64,000 nucleotides of DNA from ZC4RG30 sp046347045 (GCA_046347045.1 JAXMGX010000003.1:124001-188000); one strand, 5' to 3'. Shown: positions 26,878-36,281, counted from the stretch's first letter. The notes: generated by a model from the letters alone, not told the origin. Numbers and translations are program-made.

Positions 26878-28221
26878 TCAGATGACGCCCTGGGCCAGCA
26901 TGGCGTCGGCAACCTTCACGAAGCCGGCAATATTGGCGCCGTCCGCATAGCTCACCTTGCCGCCGGCGTGTTCGCCGTAGCGCAGGCAGACCGCGTGGAT
27001 GCCCTGCATGATCTCCAGCAGCCGCTGATCGACCTCCTCCCGCTTCCAGCTCAGGCGCATCGCGTTCTGGCTCATCTCGAGGCCCGAGGTCGCGACGCCA
27101 CCGGCGTTGCTCGCCTTGCCCGGCGCATACAGCACGCCGGAGCGCTCGAAGTACCTGACGGCCTCGGCCGTCGACGGCATGTTCGCCCCTTCCGCCACGC
27201 ACTGCACGCCGTTGGCCACGAGCTGCTCCGCATCGGCCTCGTCCAGCTCGTTCTGTGTCGCGCAGGGAAGCGCGACGTCCACCGGCACATGCCAGGGCTT
27301 GACGCCTGATTCGAACGGCACCTTCACGCGCTCCGCGTAGTCGCTGACGCGGCCGAACAGGTGGTTCTTCACCTCCATCAGCTCGGCCAGCTTCTCCGGC
27401 GTGAAGCCCTCCTGATCGATGACGGTGCCGCTGGAGTCGGAAACGGTGATCACCTTGGCGCCGAGCGCCATCGCCTTCTCGACGGTGTACTGGGCGACAT
27501 TGCCGGAGCCGGACACCGATACCTTCAGTCCGGCGAGCGAGCGCCCTCTGCGCTTCAGCATCTCTTCGACGAAGTACACCAGGCCATAGCCGGTGGCTTC
27601 GGGACGAATCAGCGATCCACCGAAAGACAGGCCCTTGCCGGTGAACACGCAATCGGCATTGTTGCTCAGCTTCTTCATCATCCCGGCCATGAAGCCGACT
27701 TCACGGCCGCCGACACCGATATCGCCGGCCGGCACGTCGGTCGAAGCACCGATATGCCGGAACAGTTCGGAGACGAAGGCCTGGCAGAACCGCATGACCT
27801 CCCCGGGGCTGCGGCCCTTCGGATCGAAGTCGGATCCCCCCTTGCCACCGCCCATCGGCAGCGTGGTGAGCGCGTTCTTGAAGGTCTGCTCGAAGGCCAG
27901 GAACTTGAGGATGGACAGGTCGACCGTCGGGTGGAACCGCAGACCGCCCTTGTACGGACCGATCGCCGAGCTGTGCTGGACGCGGTAGCCGCGATTGACC
28001 CGCACCTGGCCGTGATCATCGACCCAGGAGACGCGGAACATCACCACCCGCTCCGGCTCGGTCAGGCGATCGAGCATGCCGTACTCCGCATAGCGCGGGT
28101 GCTGGCTGATGAACGGCCAGAGGCTTTCCATGACCTCGCCCACCGCCTGCAGGAACTCGGGCTGACCCGGGTTGCGCCCCTGAACCACCGCCAGGAAATC
28201 CTCCAGTCGCTGATATCGCAT
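26878..28221 (-). CDS. gdhA: NADP-type glutamate dehydrogenase
   Basis: A 447-residue hexameric-type GDH converting 2-oxoglutarate and ammonia to glutamate with NADPH. Signatures: GPYKGGLRFHP (catalytic lysine region), PMGGGKGGSDFDP, PAGDIGVGGRE (catalytic Asp) and the nucleotide-binding VSGSGNVAQY. Length matches E. coli GdhA (447). Upstream are an exact NtrC-type dyad and a sigma-54-like GG-N10-GC promoter, suggesting nitrogen control. The minus-strand end abuts the VOC gene with a weak hairpin between. Confidence 0.96.
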   Translation of the reverse strand: MRYQRLEDFLAVVQGRNPGQPEFLQAVGEVMESLWPFISQHPRYAEYGMLDRLTEPERVVMFRVSWVDDHGQVRVNRGYRVQHSSAIGPYKGGLRFHPTVDLSILKFLAFEQTFKNALTTLPMGGGKGGSDFDPKGRSPGEVMRFCQAFVSELFRHIGASTDVPAGDIGVGGREVGFMAGMMKKLSNNADCVFTGKGLSFGGSLIRPEATGYGLVYFVEEMLKRRGRSLAGLKVSVSGSGNVAQYTVEKAMALGAKVITVSDSSGTVIDQEGFTPEKLAELMEVKNHLFGRVSDYAERVKVPFESGVKPWHVPVDVALPCATQNELDEADAEQLVANGVQCVAEGANMPSTAEAVRYFERSGVLYAPGKASNAGGVATSGLEMSQNAMRLSWKREEVDQRLLEIMQGIHAVCLRYGEHAGGKVSYADGANIAGFVKVADAMLAQGVI

Positions 28222-28256
28222 CTCGCGCCAAGCCCCCTTCTGTTAGTTGTAGTTGT

Positions 28257-28270
28257 GCAAACAATGCACC
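28257..28270 (-). promoter_or_regulatory. Sigma-54-like promoter for gdhA
   Basis: Minus strand GGTGCATTGTTTGC has GG and GC separated by exactly 10 nt, with TTTGCA at -12, the required sigma-54 layout. The -24 element matches only in part (CGGTGC). The predicted start near 28245 leaves a leader of about 24 nt. It overlaps the dyad ACAATGCA-N9-TGCATTGT (28261-28285), which includes an imperfect NtrC-like site (TGCACC-N5-GATGCA, 28265-28281). Confidence 0.45.
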
Positions 28271-28348
28271 GAAACGATGCATTGTGACGCACGTGAGGAG
28301 TCTTTGCCGCATTTTGGAGCAGTCTTCGCCGGGATCGTGCGGTTCGAC

Positions 28349-28363
28349 GCACCATTCTGGTGC
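28349..28363. promoter_or_regulatory. NtrC-type enhancer box
   Basis: GCACCATTCTGGTGC is the exact GCACCA-N3-TGGTGC dyad bound by NtrC. It is about 111 bp upstream of the predicted gdhA transcription start, a normal enhancer distance, and 66 bp ahead of the divergent membrane-protein start. Confidence 0.5.
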
Positions 28364-28428
28364 CACCCCGGGATGCACCTAAGCTTGGTAGCGTCGCGGA
28401 CAATGCGTTTGGTCTCAGCGTTGGAAAG

Positions 28429-29169
28429 ATGAATTCGGACACCGGTACTCCTCCACGCTCGATTCGCGTGGCGATCGCCGTGGCAACGATGCTGTCGGTG
28501 GTCGCCGTTGTCGCGGTGCTGGCGGTGATTTACATGACACCTCACTCAGCCCGGGAACGCGCCGTGGTCGGGATGGGGGCGGGGCTCGTGTTGTTCTGGT
28601 GCGTGCTCGGCGGCGCGCTGCAGCGGCTGTGGTGCGACCGGATCGTATCGGCCATGCGGCGCGTGCCGGGGCCGGCGGCGGTGGGTTTCGTGGTGTCGGC
28701 GAGCGTGATGGCTCTCATCGAAGAGGCCGTCGCGACCGCGATGACCAACGCTGCGCCTATTTTCGGCGCAACTTCGGCCGAAGCCTACATCACTCCCTCG
28801 ACGAACTGGCTGCATACCGTTTCGTTGCACTCGGTCGTGGTCTTCGTCCCCATGTTTGCCGTGTGGGCCTGGCTGCTCGGCCGGCGGTGGTTCTTTCCCT
28901 CGGAAGCGATGCTGCTGGTCGGAACGAATGGCCTGCTGACCGAATGGCTCACCTTTGGTCAATTCAACCCGATCTGGTGGTTCGTCTACGGACTGATGGT
29001 CTGGTTGCCGGCTCGCGCGTTCGCGGGCGAACTTGGCGCCGGTCGGCCGCGGCCGGGAATCCGGATTGTGTTGCTGTCGCTCGTGTTACCGCTCGTTGCG
29101 GCCGCACCGGTGGTAGTCGTGATTCAGGCGCTGCATCCGAAGGATCTTGCCGACTTGTCGATGCGCTGA
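28429..29169 (+). CDS. Polytopic membrane protein of unknown function
   Basis: ATG 28429 begins about 246 residues with six or seven hydrophobic segments (near residues 12-35, 46-64, 84-104, 128-146, 156-172, 178-195, 206-228). No transporter or enzyme motif is recognised; the conserved-looking charges are EE in ALIEEAVAT and E in TEWLTFG inside membrane segments. An upstream GTG at 28360 would extend it without a ribosome site. It diverges from gdhA over the NtrC-type box, so nitrogen-related control is possible, but function is unknown. Confidence 0.62.
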   Translation: MNSDTGTPPRSIRVAIAVATMLSVVAVVAVLAVIYMTPHSARERAVVGMGAGLVLFWCVLGGALQRLWCDRIVSAMRRVPGPAAVGFVVSASVMALIEEAVATAMTNAAPIFGATSAEAYITPSTNWLHTVSLHSVVVFVPMFAVWAWLLGRRWFFPSEAMLLVGTNGLLTEWLTFGQFNPIWWFVYGLMVWLPARAFAGELGAGRPRPGIRIVLLSLVLPLVAAAPVVVVIQALHPKDLADLSMR

Positions 29170-29224
29170 GCAGCGCATCGATCGTTCGTTGACCGTGCCG
29201 GCACTTCCGCGCTCCGCAATCGCG

Positions 29225-30136
29225 TCATTGCTTCAGCAAGGAGTCGGGCACGTTGACCCAGACGCGATGATCCTCGAGGTTGAAATCGATGCCGGTGTCG
29301 TACATCAGCATGTAGAGGATCATGCCGTTGAAGGTGGCCTGATTGACGAACGCATGTCCCGCCCGCGTTCCCACGGGCAACGGCGTATCGGGCCACAGCG
29401 GACCCTCGGTGCGCTGGATCCCGGACGAGCTCTTCGCATTCGTCGAGGTCAATCCGCTGGAGCCGCCGACGATGCCACCCCACACCTGATAGACCATTTC
29501 CGTGTCGCCACCGTGCTTGGTCAGCGGCGGGTCGGTGCAATACTGGAAGGGAGCCACGTCGCGCGACTTCTTCTCGGATTCCCAGATGCGCGCGCTGAAG
29601 GTCCAGCAGGCTGCCGACGGGAACTTGAACTGGTGGACGTTCTGCTTGTCCTTGCCCCAGGCCGGTGCATCGGTCAGGGTGATCGCAACGCGCGGCCACT
29701 CGACCCATTTTCCGCCACCCGGCTGCGGGAAGCGTTCGAAGAAGTTGTCCAGTTCGGTGTCATGGATCGACCTATAGGGAAGCCCGGACTTCCCTGAATC
29801 GCCCGCGACCGCTCCGCCCACCGGTCGCAGCAATCCCTTCTTCTGCAACTCGGAGCACTGAGCCGTGGTGATCACGCCGTCGCGCGTGGCGATCAGCGAC
29901 GGAAACCCCTCTGCCTCGGTCAGCGACTGGATGGGTCGGCGGCTGATCGCCCCGCCCGGCGTGTCCTTGAAACAGGTGACGATCCCCTGGAACGGCGACA
30001 TCACCTCGACGGTGCCGATGATCACATTGGTGCCGGCCAGGGTGCTCTTCACCCCTTTCATGATCTCGCTGAAAGGATTGGCGGCGTGGACGGCGGCGGA
30101 CGCTGCAAGCAGCAGGAACACCAGTGGGGAGCGCAT
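29225..30136 (-). CDS. Secreted protein of unknown function
   Basis: ATG 30136 with an AGAGG site starts 303 residues: signal peptide (to about residue 19, AVHAA), then a compact, Cys-containing (CFKD, CSEL, CWTF, CTDP) globular protein. No family is recognised. The four cysteines in the mature chain suggest disulfides in the periplasm or medium. The frame runs open far upstream, but that part is antisense to the next gene and is not coding. No partner is evident; it diverges from the kinase fusion gene. Confidence 0.68.
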   Translation of the reverse strand: MRSPLVFLLLAASAAVHAANPFSEIMKGVKSTLAGTNVIIGTVEVMSPFQGIVTCFKDTPGGAISRRPIQSLTEAEGFPSLIATRDGVITTAQCSELQKKGLLRPVGGAVAGDSGKSGLPYRSIHDTELDNFFERFPQPGGGKWVEWPRVAITLTDAPAWGKDKQNVHQFKFPSAACWTFSARIWESEKKSRDVAPFQYCTDPPLTKHGGDTEMVYQVWGGIVGGSSGLTSTNAKSSSGIQRTEGPLWPDTPLPVGTRAGHAFVNQATFNGMILYMLMYDTGIDFNLEDHRVWVNVPDSLLKQ

Positions 30137-30271
30137 GGATAACCTCTGAAGCGAAGAAAAGCGGAATCCGGCACCCCAATATGCCAACCGCAGTTCGTTC
30201 CAGTTCTCACCTATTTCTAACTTCGACTCTGGGCGGGCCGCAGGGGGCAGTGGCAAGATTCCGGAGAAGCC

Positions 30272-32884
30272 ATGGCAACTCCCGACACCCCTGCTCCTGT
30301 CCATTACCGCTACCGGTTCGGGTCCGCGGAGTTCGATGAGGCCCGGTTCGAGCTGCGCGTCGGCGGGCTGCTGGTGGATGTGCAGCAGAAGCCCCTGCAG
30401 TTGCTGGCCCTGTTGATCCGGCTGCCGGGCGAGACCATCGACCGGGACACGATCTTGGACAGCTTGTGGGGACGCTTCGCCACGGGGGACGCCATCCTCG
30501 CCAACGCCGCCTCGAAGCTGCGGACCGCCCTCGGCGAACAGAACCAGGAATTCATCGTCACGGTGCCCCGGCGGGGCTATCGATTCGAGGGAACGCTGGA
30601 GCGCATCGCCGTGGGCCGGCGACAGGACAGCCGGCTGGAACTGAAGGCGGGGGAATCGGCACCCGACCGCAACGGGTATGTCCTCGAGACCCTGCTCCAT
30701 TCGAACGAGCACAACGAGACCTGGCGAGTGCTGCAACCGCGCACGGGCGACCGGCGGGTCATGAAGTTTGCCGCGAATGGCGAGCAGCTGGCGAACCTCA
30801 AGCGCGAGGTGACGATATTCCGGATCCTGCGCGAGTCGACCACGGGCCGGGGCTACGTCCGCATCCTCGACTGGAACTTCGAACACGCGCCTTACTGGAT
30901 CGAGAGTATCGACTGCGGTCCCAACCTGACCGACTGGGCGGAGTTCAACCTGCCGGAAGGTGCTCGCCTGGCGCAGATCCCGCGCGAGCAGCGCATCGAG
31001 CTGCTGCTGGCGATCGTCGATGCCACGGCTGCCGCGCATGAGGCAGGCGTGCTCCACAAGGACATCAAACCCACCAACATCCTGATGGACGGTGACGCGT
31101 CGGGCGGCTGGCAGCCGCGCCTCGCGGATTTCGGCAGCGGCCGGATACTGGATGTGGAGCGCATCGAGGCGCTGGGAATCACGAAGCTGGGCCTGACCGT
31201 GGCCTCCGACGTGTTGTCGGATTCCGGCACGCCGTTCTACCTCGCCCCGGAGCTGCTGTCCGGCCAGGCTCCCGGCGTGCGCAGCGACCTGTATGCGCTG
31301 GGGGTGCTGGCCTTCCAGCTCCTCGCCGGCAACCTGCGTCGACCGATGGTGCCCGGGTGGGAGCGGGATATCGACGATCCCCTGCTCTGCGCCGACCTTG
31401 CGCGCGCCACCGACGTCGACCCGGCGATGCGGTTCGGCTCGGTGAGCGAGTTCGGCAACCGGCTGCGCAGCCTGACGGAGCGCCGCGCCCAGATCGACGC
31501 TGCCAACGCAGCGGCAGCGCATTCGGCCCAGGTGCAGAAGCGACTGGCGCTGGCGCAGGCACGCCGGCCGTGGATCGTCGCCTCCGTGGCCGCACTGTGC
31601 AGCGGGCTGGTGCTGGCCATGGTGCTGTATGTGCGCGCCGAGAATGCGCGCGATCTGCTCAACACCGAATATCAGTCGTCGGCCGCGCTCAACACGCTGC
31701 TGCGCGAGGACATCATCGGCGCGGCGAATCCCAGCGTGTCGGGACAGGGCGGTGTCACGGTCGCCGATGCGCTGGCGCGCGCCGCCGAACAGGTCGATCG
31801 CCGGTTCGCAGGAACCTCTGCCGTCACGCGTGCGCGGCTGCATTCATCGATGCAAAGCGCGCTCTCGGAATTGTCGCGCAGCAAGGAGGCGGTGCAGGCC
31901 GGCCAGCGCGCCGTTGCCGCCTGGTCGCAGGCGCCGGACCCGAACTGGGATGAATTGCAGGATGCGCGGCTGCGGCTCGCGGTGGATCTGGTGCAGTTGT
32001 CGCAGCTCGACGTCGCCACCCAAGTGGTCAATGCCGTGGAAAAGGATGCCGGGCAGCATCCGCTGGAAGATGAAGCCAGGGCCAGGCTGCTGTATGCCAA
32101 GTCCTGGATCACCTCGGGTGATTTCTCACTGCAGGAATCCACCGACCTGATGGAGCAGGCCCGCCGGCTGGTCGAGCAACCTTCGGCTGGTGACGCTGGC
32201 TGGCGCGACAAGATCCTTTTCGGTCTGGCAGACAACTACAGCCTCCTGGGCCGCAATGCCGAATCCGAGCAGCTATTCCGCAGCCTGCACGAATCGCAGG
32301 CCGCGCGCCTCGGGCCGAACCATGCGCGACCCTATTACACGCTCGTCGGTTTGGGACGGGCCGTGATGAACCAGGGTCGCTTGCCGGAGGCGCGCGCAAT
32401 CCTGCAACGCGCCAGCACCGGACTGGCCGCAACGCTGGGCCCCCGCCATCGACAGACGCTGAGCGCGCGCGACTTCCTGGCCGACATCCTGCTGCGAGAA
32501 AAGAACTACGATGCGGCGGTCCGTGAATGGCGCGATGTGCATGCCGGATTCGCGGCCCTGCTCGGCGAGGGCAGCAGCTACGCCATCACGGTCGAAACCA
32601 ACCTCGGCACCGCGCTGAACCTTGCGGGCCGCTCCGCGGAAGCCGAGACAGCCCTGCGCAGCGCGCTGGATCGCGTGCTCACGATTGTCGCCGCGGATGC
32701 CCCACAGGCCCAGCAGATCCGCTACCAGCTCGCGGCCTGCCTGCTCGACCAGCGCAAACGTGCCGGCGTCGCCGGATTGCTCGCAGGGCTGGATTCTGCG
32801 GCCCTGAATCTGGCCCAGCAGGAGAGCGACTGGCCTGCAAGACTGGCATTGCAGCGTGAAAGGTTGCGGAAGCTCGGAGGCTGA
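30272..32884 (+). CDS. Winged-helix / Ser-Thr kinase / transmembrane / TPR fusion protein
   Basis: An 870-residue one-chain signalling protein. Residues about 10-108: OmpR/CadC-type winged helix (LLALLIRLPGETIDRDTILDSLW...FIVTVPRRGYRFEG). About 135-405: protein kinase with K165 (RVMKFA), catalytic D264 (HKDIKPTN), DFG D286 and APE (YLAPELLSG); the Gly-rich loop is not canonical. A single membrane helix at about 434-454. About 480-870: TPR-like helices, probably periplasmic. Start ATG has GGAG. Catalytic residues are present, so activity is plausible but not proven. It probably senses something outside and phosphorylates or binds DNA inside. The Ig/RCC1 lipoprotein gene follows. Confidence 0.85.
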   Translation: MATPDTPAPVHYRYRFGSAEFDEARFELRVGGLLVDVQQKPLQLLALLIRLPGETIDRDTILDSLWGRFATGDAILANAASKLRTALGEQNQEFIVTVPRRGYRFEGTLERIAVGRRQDSRLELKAGESAPDRNGYVLETLLHSNEHNETWRVLQPRTGDRRVMKFAANGEQLANLKREVTIFRILRESTTGRGYVRILDWNFEHAPYWIESIDCGPNLTDWAEFNLPEGARLAQIPREQRIELLLAIVDATAAAHEAGVLHKDIKPTNILMDGDASGGWQPRLADFGSGRILDVERIEALGITKLGLTVASDVLSDSGTPFYLAPELLSGQAPGVRSDLYALGVLAFQLLAGNLRRPMVPGWERDIDDPLLCADLARATDVDPAMRFGSVSEFGNRLRSLTERRAQIDAANAAAAHSAQVQKRLALAQARRPWIVASVAALCSGLVLAMVLYVRAENARDLLNTEYQSSAALNTLLREDIIGAANPSVSGQGGVTVADALARAAEQVDRRFAGTSAVTRARLHSSMQSALSELSRSKEAVQAGQRAVAAWSQAPDPNWDELQDARLRLAVDLVQLSQLDVATQVVNAVEKDAGQHPLEDEARARLLYAKSWITSGDFSLQESTDLMEQARRLVEQPSAGDAGWRDKILFGLADNYSLLGRNAESEQLFRSLHESQAARLGPNHARPYYTLVGLGRAVMNQGRLPEARAILQRASTGLAATLGPRHRQTLSARDFLADILLREKNYDAAVREWRDVHAGFAALLGEGSSYAITVETNLGTALNLAGRSAEAETALRSALDRVLTIVAADAPQAQQIRYQLAACLLDQRKRAGVAGLLAGLDSAALNLAQQESDWPARLALQRERLRKLGG

Positions 32885-32913
32885 TCAGCATCGGTTAGCT
32901 ATTGGTGAGCCCG

Positions 32914-32931
32914 CGGTGAGGATATTCACCG
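32914..32931. promoter_or_regulatory. Dyad between kinase fusion and Ig/RCC1 gene
   Basis: CGGTGA-N6-TCACCG, a perfect 6-bp inverted repeat with a 6-bp spacer, 58 bp before the lipoprotein start. A candidate operator, perhaps for the winged-helix kinase encoded just upstream. No T-run, so not a clear terminator. Confidence 0.35.
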
Positions 32932-32988
32932 TTACCTCCTGATCCACTCGAACCACGAGGTTGAAGAGTTGCAAGGAGTGACCGGCTC

Positions 32989-34836
32989 ATGAGTTTCCCC
33001 CACTTCGTTCGCACGGCGGCGTCGGCCGCACTGGTCACCCTGGCAGCCGGATGCGGCGGCGGCAGCGATGCTGGTGGCGGTGGAGGTCCTGTGGCGACTG
33101 CCCCCGCCATCGCAACGCAACCGGCCTCCACCACCGTGGTGGCTGGGCAGACCGCCAGCTTTGCCGTCACGGCTACGGGTACGACGCCGCTTTCCTATCA
33201 GTGGGTACGCGCCGGCGCCGACATCGCGGGAGCGACATCATCAAGCTATACGACGGCGGCCACGACACTGGCGGACAATGGCGCGTCGTTCACGGTCCGC
33301 GTCAGCAATTCGGCAGGCAGCGTGACCAGCGGCGCCGCCATTCTCACCGTCTCCGCACCGGTTTCAGGCCCGGTGATCACAACCCAGCCCGCATCGCAGA
33401 CGGTAGTGGCCGGTCAATCGGTCACCTTCGCCGTGGTCGCCACGGGCACTGGCCTCACCTACCAGTGGTCGAGCGCAGGCGCGCAGATCGCCGGCGCCAC
33501 GTCGGCCAGTTACACGATTCCTGCCACCACGCTTGCCGACAACGCCGCCACGTTCCAGGTGCGCATTGCCAACGGCGGTGGCCAGGTGGACAGCGCGACC
33601 GCAACGTTGACGGTCACCACGCCGCCAGTGGGCACCACGCCCACGCCGCAGCGCCTGAGCGCCGGACCCGGCTACACGCTGGCCCGTCTTGCAGATGGCA
33701 CGGTGATCGCTTGGGGATCGGCCATGGCTGGCGGCGGCGGGCCGACATATCCCGGCAGCAACGCGCATCGAATCTCGGGCCTGGTCAATATCGCAGCGGT
33801 TGTCGGTTTCAACACCTCGCAGCAGCCTCGTCCCAGCTCGGGCGATGCGGACCTACACAGCCTCGCGATCACGGCCGATGGCACGCTGTACAGCTGGGGT
33901 TGGGATTCCGGCGCCACTACCGATCGGCCCACCCTTCAACTGGTGGACACACCCGTCGCAGTGACCAGGCTCGGAGCGTCAAAGGCAGTGGTGACCAATC
34001 GCTCCGTCACCCTCGCGCTGCATGCCGATGGCACGGTCTGGTACACGCCTGGAACCCTGATCGTCGGCCTCAACTCCTCGTCGAATGCCCGGCAGGTGCA
34101 GGGACTCACCAATATCGTGGCCTTTGCCGACATGCACAGCCTGCAAACCCTGTCCGCCGCCATCGGTTCGGATGGCAGGCTGTGGCGCCTGCTCAACAGC
34201 GGGGCGGTCAATACCGGGCCGGGCGTCAACGACTTTACGATCGCTGTGCAGCAGATGACCGCGCCGGCCGGCGTGGTGCGCGCCTCATGTGCCGGCATCG
34301 ATGTCACGCTTTCCCCATCATTGCAGAACACCTTCTACTGCCTCGCGGTGACCAGCGATGGCAGCGTGTGGAGCTGGGGCAGCAACAATCTCGGCCAGCT
34401 CGGTGATGGCACCCGGACCGATCGCGGTGCGCCGGCTGTAGTCGCGGGATTGTCGGGCATGCGCAAGGTGCTCGCCACGGGCGGCATGTCGTTCGCGCTG
34501 GCCAACGATGGCCGTGTCTATAGCTGGGGAGGATACGGCGACAACACGGGCGCTGCGCTCAGCGCCCGCCTGCCCGCCAACAGCAACGGCCTGGATGCAT
34601 CATTGCTGACCCCAGGCGCGGTTCCCGGACTGCAGGACATCATCGAGCTCACCGGTGCGGGCGGCGATGTGCGCTTCGAGGCGCGCGGCGCCGGCGTGCA
34701 TGTCGCGGCACTGAAGCAGGATGGCACGGTGTGGACCTGGGGCGCGGACTGCTGCCTGCAGCTGGGGCAGGCCAGCGCCACGGTTTCCTCGGCGGTGCCA
34801 ATCCAGGTGCCGGGGGTGAATCTCCTCCAACCATGA
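32989..34836 (+). CDS. Lipoprotein with Ig-like and RCC1 repeats
   Basis: A 615-residue surface-type protein: lipobox LAAGC with C22, a Gly-rich linker, and two Ig-like repeats (about residues 40-120 and 125-205; each has the ITTQPAS-TVVAGQ opening and the YQW core). RCC1-type repeats follow, with ALxxDGxVxxWGxN blades (for example VTSDGSVWSWGSNNLGQLGDG) that should close a seven-bladed propeller. Such proteins bind or display rather than catalyse. It lies 104 bp after the kinase fusion on the same strand and may be its output. Confidence 0.85.
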   Translation: MSFPHFVRTAASAALVTLAAGCGGGSDAGGGGGPVATAPAIATQPASTTVVAGQTASFAVTATGTTPLSYQWVRAGADIAGATSSSYTTAATTLADNGASFTVRVSNSAGSVTSGAAILTVSAPVSGPVITTQPASQTVVAGQSVTFAVVATGTGLTYQWSSAGAQIAGATSASYTIPATTLADNAATFQVRIANGGGQVDSATATLTVTTPPVGTTPTPQRLSAGPGYTLARLADGTVIAWGSAMAGGGGPTYPGSNAHRISGLVNIAAVVGFNTSQQPRPSSGDADLHSLAITADGTLYSWGWDSGATTDRPTLQLVDTPVAVTRLGASKAVVTNRSVTLALHADGTVWYTPGTLIVGLNSSSNARQVQGLTNIVAFADMHSLQTLSAAIGSDGRLWRLLNSGAVNTGPGVNDFTIAVQQMTAPAGVVRASCAGIDVTLSPSLQNTFYCLAVTSDGSVWSWGSNNLGQLGDGTRTDRGAPAVVAGLSGMRKVLATGGMSFALANDGRVYSWGGYGDNTGAALSARLPANSNGLDASLLTPGAVPGLQDIIELTGAGGDVRFEARGAGVHVAALKQDGTVWTWGADCCLQLGQASATVSSAVPIQVPGVNLLQP

Positions 34837-34886
34837 GCGCCATTGGCACCGCCACATGCCTATGCGACGCCGAGCGGCATAGCCCC

Positions 34887-34903
34887 TACTCCCACTCAAT
34901 TGT
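34887..34903. repeat. Outer att-like copy of the guaA 3' end
   Basis: Read on the minus strand this encodes T-I-E-W-E-stop, the last residues of GuaA. It shares GAGTGGGAGT exactly with the end of guaA (39835-39850) in the same orientation, with synonymous changes around it (ATT for ATC, TAG for TGA). A short copy of the guaA end about 4.95 kb downstream of the gene is what integration of an element at this site leaves behind. Confidence 0.6.
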
Positions 34904-35031
34904 TCCGCAGCATCGCAACCCCGCGCAGCTGCTGAAGTTCTTGAAGTCATTGCGCAGGTTTACCGTCACGACGACCGACAAATCACTTCGCTTGGAACCG
35001 ATAGATCGCGATGGATCCCGAAGACATCCGG

Positions 35032-36267
35032 TCACGAGCGGCCCGTTTCCGAAGAAGCCTGCAAGTTCAACATCTCTCTGACCCATCGAACCTCACGCGT
35101 CGTCGGCTTGAGCATTGTCTGGATGCGCAGCGCCACTCGCTCCGATTGCCCGAGGGCCTCACCGGCCTCAGTCGCGAGACGGTACGCCATCAGCACATCG
35201 AGGGAGGTCAATTCGTAGCCCCTACCCTGGCAGATCCAATGCAATGCGGCGAGCGCGACTTCGGCGGCGAACGCCGGTGCTCTATCCGCATTGTCTCGGG
35301 CAGCGCGGATCAGTGTCTTCGGATCGCAGGGCGATTTCCACGCCAGCTGCATGGCGAGATCGAATCGCTTGAGTGTCTTCGCCGTGGCGAACCACTTGCC
35401 CTCCTCTCCGGGTGTGGTCGCGATGAGTTCCGTCAGCAATCGATCCGCATCGATCTCGGGGTACTTCTTCGACACCAAACGATAGGTCGCGAGATAGGTG
35501 GTGGCGCGGTTCGCCTCCAGCGCATATTTTTCATACGCCTCGCTGCGACGGCCCGCCTGCAGCAGGACGCCTTCGGCGAAGCGCGCGAGCCCTGCCATCG
35601 GCGTCCATGGGTTCACTGCGTTGGCCATGAACTCGATGGCCCCGTCGATCTCCCCGCGGGCCACCTTGCAGCGGCCGACCCACAGCAGGTCATGCCACGA
35701 GGGGCGCGGATCACTGCCGATGAGGGCGATCAATTCATCGTGCCGGCCCGCGGCGAACAGGGCGCTGTAACAGGCCGACTCGGCCCGGGTGAAAGCGAAC
35801 TGTCCGCGGCGTCGCGAGGCGTGGACTTGCCGCACGAGATCCATGAGGCGATCCGCCCAACGCGACGCGACTTGCGGCGTCGCGCACACCTCACCCCAGC
35901 GCTCATCGAGCAGTTCGAGATACGGTGGATCGTCGTTCTGAATCGCCTCGAACAACTGTTCGAGCCATTTCTCGCGCATGGCCTCATTGGCGGGTGCTTG
36001 CGCGATCACCGGAACGAGCACGTCGACAGCGGCACGCGCAGCGCTGCCCAGAGCGCCGGACGAGCTGTCCACCTGTTCCAGTGCCGGTGACAGCTTCAAG
36101 AGAAACCTTACGGCACCGTCCGCTGCATGCAATGGATCATGGCGAGCGACGGCATTGATCTCCGCCATCGCTTCGGCGATGCGCTCGCCGGCCAACCGAC
36201 TGGCACGCCAACCGAAACCTCCGCGGCGGAAGCGCTTGGTGAAGGCCCAGTCTGCCGCCTTGCCCAT
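35032..36267 (-). CDS. Unrecognised helical-repeat protein downstream of Fic
   Basis: About 411 residues, almost all alpha-helical, with TPR/HEAT-like repeats (for example LLWVGRCKVARGEIDGAIEFM and GLARFAEGVLLQAGRRSEAYEKY). N-terminus is basic and aromatic (AADWAFTKRFRRGGFGWRASRL), with no signal or membrane segment. GTG 36270 is directly before ATG 36267; both follow a GAGGG site. It starts 14 bp after the fic stop, so both are one transcript. I do not recognise the family. It could be a Fic target, inhibitor or adaptor, or an unrelated cargo gene of the island. Confidence 0.7.
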   Translation of the reverse strand: MGKAADWAFTKRFRRGGFGWRASRLAGERIAEAMAEINAVARHDPLHAADGAVRFLLKLSPALEQVDSSSGALGSAARAAVDVLVPVIAQAPANEAMREKWLEQLFEAIQNDDPPYLELLDERWGEVCATPQVASRWADRLMDLVRQVHASRRRGQFAFTRAESACYSALFAAGRHDELIALIGSDPRPSWHDLLWVGRCKVARGEIDGAIEFMANAVNPWTPMAGLARFAEGVLLQAGRRSEAYEKYALEANRATTYLATYRLVSKKYPEIDADRLLTELIATTPGEEGKWFATAKTLKRFDLAMQLAWKSPCDPKTLIRAARDNADRAPAFAAEVALAALHWICQGRGYELTSLDVLMAYRLATEAGEALGQSERVALRIQTMLKPTTREVRWVREMLNLQASSETGRS

Positions 36268-36281
36268 CACGTCACGGGCCC

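Noticed and set aside
30137..31843. N-terminal extension of the secreted-protein frame by about 570 residues
   Set aside because: It is antisense to the kinase fusion; ATG 30136 has a signal peptide and ribosome site.
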